10,637 bases of DNA, taken from Betaproteobacteria bacterium (lineage in GTDB: Bacteria > Pseudomonadota > Gammaproteobacteria > Burkholderiales > Usitatibacteraceae). The DNA is taken from the NCBI GenBank assembly GCA_025362705.1, contig JANYFH010000230.1, positions 1 through 10,637 of the forward strand. Direction: 5' to 3'. How positions within the stretch are numbered: position 1 is the first letter of the stretch; each line of letters opens with the position of its first letter. Made by a program: the position numbers and the translations under genes. Below, piece after piece: positions 6,792-10,637 of this stretch. Below the pieces are notes generated by a model. The model was not told the DNA's origin and searched no databases. It saw only the letters and a program-made list of their open reading frames with translations.

Positions 6792-7871
6792 ATGAAGGAA
6801 TCAATAAAAAACAAGCTGGCCTCGCTGGTTGAGCGCTTGGCAGAGCTTGATCGCCAATTGGAAGACCCTGCTGTCGTCAACAACATGGACAACTACCGCA
6901 AGATCACGAAAGAGAGCGCGGAAATCAGCCCGGTGGTGGCGCTTTACAACGAATATCAAGGAATTGAAAAAGACATCACCGCCGCAGAGGAAATGGCGAT
7001 CGACCCCGAAATGCGCGCCTTCGCTGAAGATGAAATCAGAGCCGGCAAAGCGAAACTTGATGCGCTGGAAGTTGATTTGCAAAAGCTGCTGCTTCCCAAG
7101 GATCCGAACGACGACAAGAACACTTTCCTCGAAATTCGTGGTGGCACTGGCGGCGACGAGTCAGCACTTTTTGCAGGCGACCTGTTTCGCATGTACACGC
7201 GCTTCGCCGAACGCAATCGCTGGCAGGTTGAGATCATCTCGGAGTCGCCCGGCGAAGTTGGCGGCTACAAGGAGATTATTGCCCGCATCGTCGGTACAGG
7301 GGTGTATTCGAGGCTGAAATTTGAATCCGGCGGCCACCGCGTGCAACGTGTACCGGAGACCGAAACGCAGGGGCGCATACACACTTCGGCGGCGACAGTT
7401 GCCGTGATGCCTGAAGCGGATGACGCCGCCGCCATTGCGATAAATCCATCGGAAGTGCGCGTCGACACGTTTCGTGCGTCAGGTGCGGGCGGACAGCACA
7501 TCAACAAAACTGATTCCGCTGTCCGGCTCACGCATATCCCGACCGGCATCGTCGTCGAGTGCCAGGATGGCAGGAGCCAGCACAAGAACAAAGAACAGGC
7601 CTGGCGCGTGCTGGCCGCACGCATCAAGGACAAGCAGACTCGCGAACAGCAAGCGAAAGAGGCTGCGGAGCGCAAATCCCTGATTGGATCTGGCGACCGA
7701 TCGGAACGCATTCGCACCTACAATTTTCCACAGGGGCGCGTGACCGATCACCGCATCAATCTGACGCTCTACAAAATCGATTTCATCATGGACGGCGATT
7801 TGGCTGAGCTCACGGGTGCGTTGGTGGCCGAGCATCAGGCAGAACAATTGGCGGCGTTGGGTACGGCTTGA
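6792..7871 (+). CDS. prfA: Peptide chain release factor 1 (RF1)
   Basis: RF1 recognises UAA and UAG stop codons in the ribosomal A site and triggers peptidyl-tRNA hydrolysis. The 359-residue length is typical. A coiled N-terminal domain (about 1-100) precedes the superdomain with GGTGGDES (117-124). The codon-recognition tripeptide is PET (188-190) in VQRVPETETQGRIHTSA, the RF1 type rather than the SPF of RF2. The catalytic GGQ is at 233-235 in SGAGGQHINKTDSAVR. Gln235 is the residue methylated by PrmC, whose gene overlaps the end of this one. The ATG at 6792 follows the hemA stop by seven bases with only a weak GAAAG upstream, so coupling to hemA translation is likely. Confidence 0.98.
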   Translation: MKESIKNKLASLVERLAELDRQLEDPAVVNNMDNYRKITKESAEISPVVALYNEYQGIEKDITAAEEMAIDPEMRAFAEDEIRAGKAKLDALEVDLQKLLLPKDPNDDKNTFLEIRGGTGGDESALFAGDLFRMYTRFAERNRWQVEIISESPGEVGGYKEIIARIVGTGVYSRLKFESGGHRVQRVPETETQGRIHTSAATVAVMPEADDAAAIAINPSEVRVDTFRASGAGGQHINKTDSAVRLTHIPTGIVVECQDGRSQHKNKEQAWRVLAARIKDKQTREQQAKEAAERKSLIGSGDRSERIRTYNFPQGRVTDHRINLTLYKIDFIMDGDLAELTGALVAEHQAEQLAALGTA

Positions 7872-8734
7872 TAGATATCGGTGCGCTGCTTTCTCAGCAA
7901 GTGATCGACAAGCGCGAAGCGCAAATGTTGCTTGCTGAAGTGCTTGGTGTGTCGCGCGCATTGGTCATCGCACATCCAGAACGTCCTCTTGATGCTACGC
8001 AGGAACAACGCGCACGTAGCCTGATCGCTCGCCGTGCCGTGGGCGAACCCATTGCATATCTGCTCGGCACGCACGAATTCTATGGCCGCGATTTTTTGGT
8101 CTCGCCTGCGACGCTCATTCCACGTCCCGAAACGGAACTACTCGTAGAACAAGCCTTGGCGCGGCTTTCAGGCAGTTTATCGCCTGCGAACCCCGCCAAT
8201 ACTGGTGTTTCAACTATTGTTTCCACCAAGCGCGCCGGCATCCTGGATCTCGGTACCGGCAGCGGTGCGATTGCCGTATCACTCGCGCTGGAACGCCCTG
8301 ACACGATTGTGGTCGCAGCAGACGTTTCAAACGACGCGCTAGAAATCGCAGCCGAAAACGCGCACCGCCTCAATGCCACCGTTGAGTTCGTCGAGAGCAA
8401 CTGGTACACAAATCTCGGAAGCCGCAAATTCGATTTAATCGTTTCCAATCCACCCTACGTCGCAGGAAACGATGCGTATCTTTCACAAGGCGACCTGCGC
8501 TTCGAACCGCAAATTGCGTTGACCGATGAAAGCAGCGACGGTTTGCACTCAATTCGTACCATTGTTGACGGCGCGCCTGCACATTTGCGTCCCAGCGGGT
8601 GGCTGCTCTTCGAACACGGCTATGACCAGGCGGCTGAATGCCGAGGACTGCTCTTGAAAGCAGGCTTCGGGAACCTCATATCGATTGATGATCTAGCGGG
8701 AATTCCCCGCGTCGCAGGCGGTCAAATTCGTTAA
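7868..8734 (+). CDS. prmC: Release factor glutamine methyltransferase PrmC (HemK)
   Basis: PrmC methylates the glutamine of the GGQ motif in RF1 and RF2 using S-adenosylmethionine, which increases termination efficiency. The protein has 288 residues if it starts at the TTG at 7868, which overlaps the prfA stop as TTGA. That start restores the short N-terminal helical domain expected by the family; the next in-frame GTG would remove it. Motifs are FVSPATLIPRPETE-like LVSPATLIPRPETE (77-90), the SAM-binding LDLGTGSGAIAVSLA (126-140) and the catalytic SNPPYV (193-198), then RFEPQIAL (211-218). Between the N-terminal domain and the methyltransferase fold, residues about 101-122 form a serine/proline/threonine-rich linker roughly 18 residues longer than in E. 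coli PrmC. The protein ends with DLAGIPRVAGGQ. Confidence 0.95.
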   Translation: MIDIGALLSQQVIDKREAQMLLAEVLGVSRALVIAHPERPLDATQEQRARSLIARRAVGEPIAYLLGTHEFYGRDFLVSPATLIPRPETELLVEQALARLSGSLSPANPANTGVSTIVSTKRAGILDLGTGSGAIAVSLALERPDTIVVAADVSNDALEIAAENAHRLNATVEFVESNWYTNLGSRKFDLIVSNPPYVAGNDAYLSQGDLRFEPQIALTDESSDGLHSIRTIVDGAPAHLRPSGWLLFEHGYDQAAECRGLLLKAGFGNLISIDDLAGIPRVAGGQIR

Positions 8735-8744
8735 AATGCACTAT
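8732..8744 (+). promoter_or_regulatory. Possible -10 element upstream of grxD
   Basis: TAAAAT (8732-8737) overlaps the prmC stop codon and lies about 31 bases before the grxD ATG. It could be a -10 box for separate grxD transcription. No -35 match is seen at 16-18 bases upstream, so this is weak; grxD may simply be co-transcribed with prmC. Confidence 0.2.
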
Positions 8745-8767
8745 TGATTTACAACCGGAGCATCAGC

Positions 8768-9079
8768 ATGGACGCACAAGACAAAATTCGCGAAACCGTC
8801 ACATCCAACCCCATCGTGCTGTACATGAAGGGCTCGCCACAATTTCCAATGTGCGGCTTTTCCGCCTCAGCCACGCAGATGCTGAAAGCCTGCGGTGTCG
8901 ATAATCCGTTCACCGTGGATGTATTGCAGGACGCCGAGATCCGCCAGGGCATCAAGGAATACGCGAACTGGCCGACCATTCCGCAGCTTTATGTGAACGG
9001 TGAATTTATTGGTGGCGCCGACATCATGCGCGAGATGTACCAGTCGGGTGAACTGCAGGCGATGCTCGCCGCGAAGTAA
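8768..9079 (+). CDS. grxD: Monothiol glutaredoxin Grx4 (CGFS type)
   Basis: Grx4-type monothiol glutaredoxins bind a [2Fe-2S] cluster between two subunits with glutathione, and pass clusters to target proteins, often together with BolA. The 103-residue protein has the active site CGFS at 29-32. It keeps the family blocks VLYMKGSPQFPMCGFS (17-32) with the glutathione-binding Lys21, and WPTIPQLYVNGEFIGGADI (68-86) with the cis-proline. The ATG at 8768 is chosen because GGAG lies seven bases upstream and the product starts where the family does; the longer frame from 8744 adds eight residues with no support. It follows prmC by 33 bases, as in many betaproteobacteria, and its stop codon lies five bases from that of the convergent tupC. 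Confidence 0.96.
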   Translation: MDAQDKIRETVTSNPIVLYMKGSPQFPMCGFSASATQMLKACGVDNPFTVDVLQDAEIRQGIKEYANWPTIPQLYVNGEFIGGADIMREMYQSGELQAMLAAK

Positions 9080-9084
9080 GCTGC

Positions 9085-9774
9085 TTACAAAGGACGGACA
9101 AGCTTTCCGTCCACTAGCTGCCAGGTATTTGCCCCTGGTAGCGCCATCAGCGCCGGATCGTGCGTCGCAATGATGACGATGCGACCTTCGGCGCGCAACG
9201 ATTCCAGCAGCGCTTTCACCTGATCGCGCGCCTTCGCGTCGAGGTTTGCGGTCGGCTCATCGATCAACATCATCGGCGCATTCAAGACCAGCGCGCGCGC
9301 AAGCGCGACGCGTTGCTTCTCACCGCCTGATAATTTCTTCGGCGCGACATTTTCAACACCTGAAAGCCCCGCCCAATGAATCGCTTCCGCGATCGCACTT
9401 TCACGCTGCAGCAAGGGCATCTTCCGCATCTTCAAGCCATAGCCGATATTGGCTGCAACACTGGTCGAAAACAAATACGGATGCTGGTGTATATAAACAA
9501 TTTCGCGCCGCAGTGCATCGGGGTATTGCGCGTGGGTATAGGTGTTGCCATTGAATTGAAAATCAAGCGCATCGTCCAATTCCGGCTTGTCCAATCCAGC
9601 CAGCATTTTGAACAGCGTGGTTTTGCCAACACCGTTGTCGCCTTTAATGAGATGTAATACGCCGGTGGCAAATGTTTGCGAATCAATATCGAGCAAACGC
9701 CGCTCACCAAACAATTTGACTGCGCGACGAACCTGCAAGCTGTTCAATCCAGCCCCCCGCGTCCTTGCGCCCAT
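9085..9774 (-). CDS. tupC: Tungstate ABC transporter ATP-binding protein (TupC-type)
   Basis: This is the cytoplasmic ATPase of an oxyanion importer; with the adjacent TupB-like permease and TupA-like binding protein it most likely imports tungstate. In the 229-residue form, Walker A is GDNGVGKT (45-52), the Q-loop glutamine is Gln97, the signature is LSGGEKQR (148-155), Walker B is MMLIDEP (168-174) and the switch histidine is His205 in IIATHD. It stops straight after the ABC domain and lacks the C-terminal Mop/TOBE domain of ModC, which fits TupC. The ATG at 9774 overlaps tupB by 31 bases. A TTG at 9747 overlapping the tupB stop as TTGA, with a G-rich stretch just before it, is an equally reasonable start and would give 220 residues. 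The exact substrate is inferred from the neighbours. Confidence 0.88.
   Translation of the reverse strand: MGARTRGAGLNSLQVRRAVKLFGERRLLDIDSQTFATGVLHLIKGDNGVGKTTLFKMLAGLDKPELDDALDFQFNGNTYTHAQYPDALRREIVYIHQHPYLFSTSVAANIGYGLKMRKMPLLQRESAIAEAIHWAGLSGVENVAPKKLSGGEKQRVALARALVLNAPMMLIDEPTANLDAKARDQVKALLESLRAEGRIVIIATHDPALMALPGANTWQLVDGKLVRPL
9092..9112 (-). terminator. Candidate terminator hairpin at the grxD/tupC convergence
   Basis: Perfect 7-bp arms, ggacgga (9092-9098) and tccgtcc (9106-9112), flank a 7-base loop. The hairpin lies inside the last codons of tupC. On the minus strand it is followed by TTTGT, a weak U-tract; on the plus strand there is none. A smaller hairpin, gtaag/cttac with a 3-base loop, covers 9076-9088 over the grxD stop. 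The pair may limit transcription from both converging operons, but this is not a textbook terminator. Confidence 0.35.
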
Positions 9775-10439
9775 GCCAGAGCGAGATTCGCGCCAATCGC
9801 AAACGCCATCAGCACGACGCCCAACGCAATGCCCTGCGCAAAATCACCTTTGCTGGTCTCGAGCGAAATCGCGGTGGGAATATTGCGCGTAAGACCTGCA
9901 ATATTACCGCCCACCATCATCGCGCAGCCCACTTCCGAAATCACCCGGCCAAAGCCATTGAGGACACCAGCGACGACCGCAAAGCGCACTTCAAACAATG
10001 TCGTCCACGCGGCGCGCGTGCGTGTGGCACCCAGCGCCAATGCGGTCTCGCGCACCCGCAAATCCGCGCCCTGCACAGCCGATAGCGCGAACGCCGCCAA
10101 GACTGGAAAAGCAATGACCGCCTGACCCGCGATCATGGCTTCCTGCGTGTAGAGCATCTGCATGGTGCCAAGCGGCCCCTGGCGCGTAAGCAACAAAAAT
10201 AGAATCAGCCCGACGACGACAGTCGGAAATGAAAGCAGGCTTTGTAACGCAATCACACACACGCGTCGCCCCGGGAATGACGATGTCGCAAGAAAAAAAC
10301 CAAGTATCACCGCAGGGGGCGTCGCAATCAGCAGCGCAATAATCGATACGCGCAGGGAAATCCAGACAATCGTCCAGAGATTGGTGTCGCCCGACAAGAG
10401 CAGGCGAAATGCCTCACGCGTCGCGTCAAGCAGATCCAT
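9744..10439 (-). CDS. tupB: Tungstate ABC transporter permease (TupB-type)
   Basis: A 231-residue inner-membrane permease of the binding-protein-dependent transport family, which would form the tungstate channel as a dimer. Hydrophobic segments lie near 26-50, 60-85, 103-123, 150-172 and 203-225. The cytoplasmic coupling loop carries the EAA-type motif ETALALGATRTRAAWTTLFE (131-150), followed by GFGRVISEVGCAMMVGGN (162-179), a block I associate with TupB proteins rather than ModB. The ATG at 10439 lies nine bases after the tupA stop with no strong binding site. Its end overlaps tupC, so the three genes form one operon on the minus strand. The tungstate assignment rests on this motif together with the TupA-like C-terminus next door; molybdate cannot be excluded from sequence alone. 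Confidence 0.9.
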   Translation of the reverse strand: MDLLDATREAFRLLLSGDTNLWTIVWISLRVSIIALLIATPPAVILGFFLATSSFPGRRVCVIALQSLLSFPTVVVGLILFLLLTRQGPLGTMQMLYTQEAMIAGQAVIAFPVLAAFALSAVQGADLRVRETALALGATRTRAAWTTLFEVRFAVVAGVLNGFGRVISEVGCAMMVGGNIAGLTRNIPTAISLETSKGDFAQGIALGVVLMAFAIGANLALAWAQGRGGLD

Positions 10440-10448
10440 CAGTCGCGC

Positions 10449-10637
10449 TTAGTCACGTTTACCAACACGTGTACTCGTCAACAAGGGCACGCCAGGGAAA
10501 AACAACTGCTCTCCATTCACCTTGAACGACGCAATTAACTTCAGTCCTTCCGCAGAGGTAATCCATTCGATGAGCGCCATTGCGCCAGCAAAATTGATGT
10601 CGGGATGGCGTTTGGGATTGACCGCAATGATGCCGTA
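10449..10637 (-). CDS. tupA: Tungstate-binding periplasmic protein (TupA-type), C-terminal part
   Basis: The window holds the last 62 codons, ending at a TAA at 10451-10449; the 5' part lies beyond the right edge. The translated end reads YGIIAVNPKRHPDIN near its beginning, then a segment with ALIEWITSAEGLKLIASFK and VNGEQLFFPGV. The pattern VNP-x3-HP-x-(I/V)N, then EW(I/L)TSxEG, then F-x-VNGxQLF-P, matches the C-terminus of TupA/PBP-II extracytoplasmic tungstate-binding proteins. The mature protein would bind the oxyanion in the periplasm and deliver it to TupB. The signal peptide and the TTTS-type ligand motif, which would settle specificity, are outside the window. The gene is first in the tupA-tupB-tupC order. 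Confidence 0.88.
   Translation of the reverse strand, partial: YGIIAVNPKRHPDINFAGAMALIEWITSAEGLKLIASFKVNGEQLFFPGVPLLTSTRVGKRD

Noticed and set aside
7479..7961. 160-residue minus-strand open frame over the prfA/prmC junction
   Set aside because: Shadow of prfA and prmC, which are both full length with all motifs; no binding site or recognisable domain.
1..10637. Possible defence island, prophage, integron or CRISPR content
   Set aside because: Every gene belongs to a housekeeping, pilus or transport family in common orders, with no direct-repeat array, tRNA, integrase or atypical composition.

Overview
The window reads as ordinary, densely packed core chromosome of a betaproteobacterium, most likely Burkholderiales-like. 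I base this on two familiar gene orders, pilB-pilC-pilD-coaE-zapD and hemA-prfA-prmC-grxD, and on the protein sequences. The genus cannot be fixed by eye. GC content looks a little above half and even across the window. There are no RNA genes, insertion sequences, CRISPR arrays or phage genes. No stretch over 300 bases lacks a gene; the largest gap is the divergent promoter region at about 5323-5497.

Left part (1-4677, all minus strand, so read right to left): pilB (extension ATPase), pilC (inner-membrane platform) and pilD (prepilin peptidase) encode the cytoplasmic and inner-membrane core of a type IV pilus. They are followed almost without a gap by coaE (last step of coenzyme A synthesis) and, after 76 bases, by the first eight codons of zapD (FtsZ-ring bundling protein), which runs off the left edge. 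Upstream of pilB, also on the minus strand, lies a Cys-type glutathione/thioredoxin peroxidase with a signal peptide (4756-5322).

Middle part (5498-9079, plus strand): hemA (glutamyl-tRNA reductase, entry to tetrapyrrole synthesis), prfA (release factor 1) and prmC (the methylase that modifies the GGQ glutamine of RF1) form a tight operon. It starts from a consensus extended -10 promoter. grxD, a CGFS monothiol glutaredoxin for iron-sulfur cluster trafficking, follows 33 bases later.

Right part (9085-10637, minus strand): a tungstate-type ABC importer, tupA (C-terminal part only), tupB and tupC, converges on grxD with only five bases between the stop codons.

I found no undescribed multigene system. 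Points worth a second look are small: a perfect 14-bp palindrome just before zapD, a hairpin between pilB and pilC, a hairpin inside the 3' end of tupC at the convergent junction, overlapping TTG starts at two gene junctions, an exported peroxidase with two extra cysteines, and a linker insertion in PrmC.
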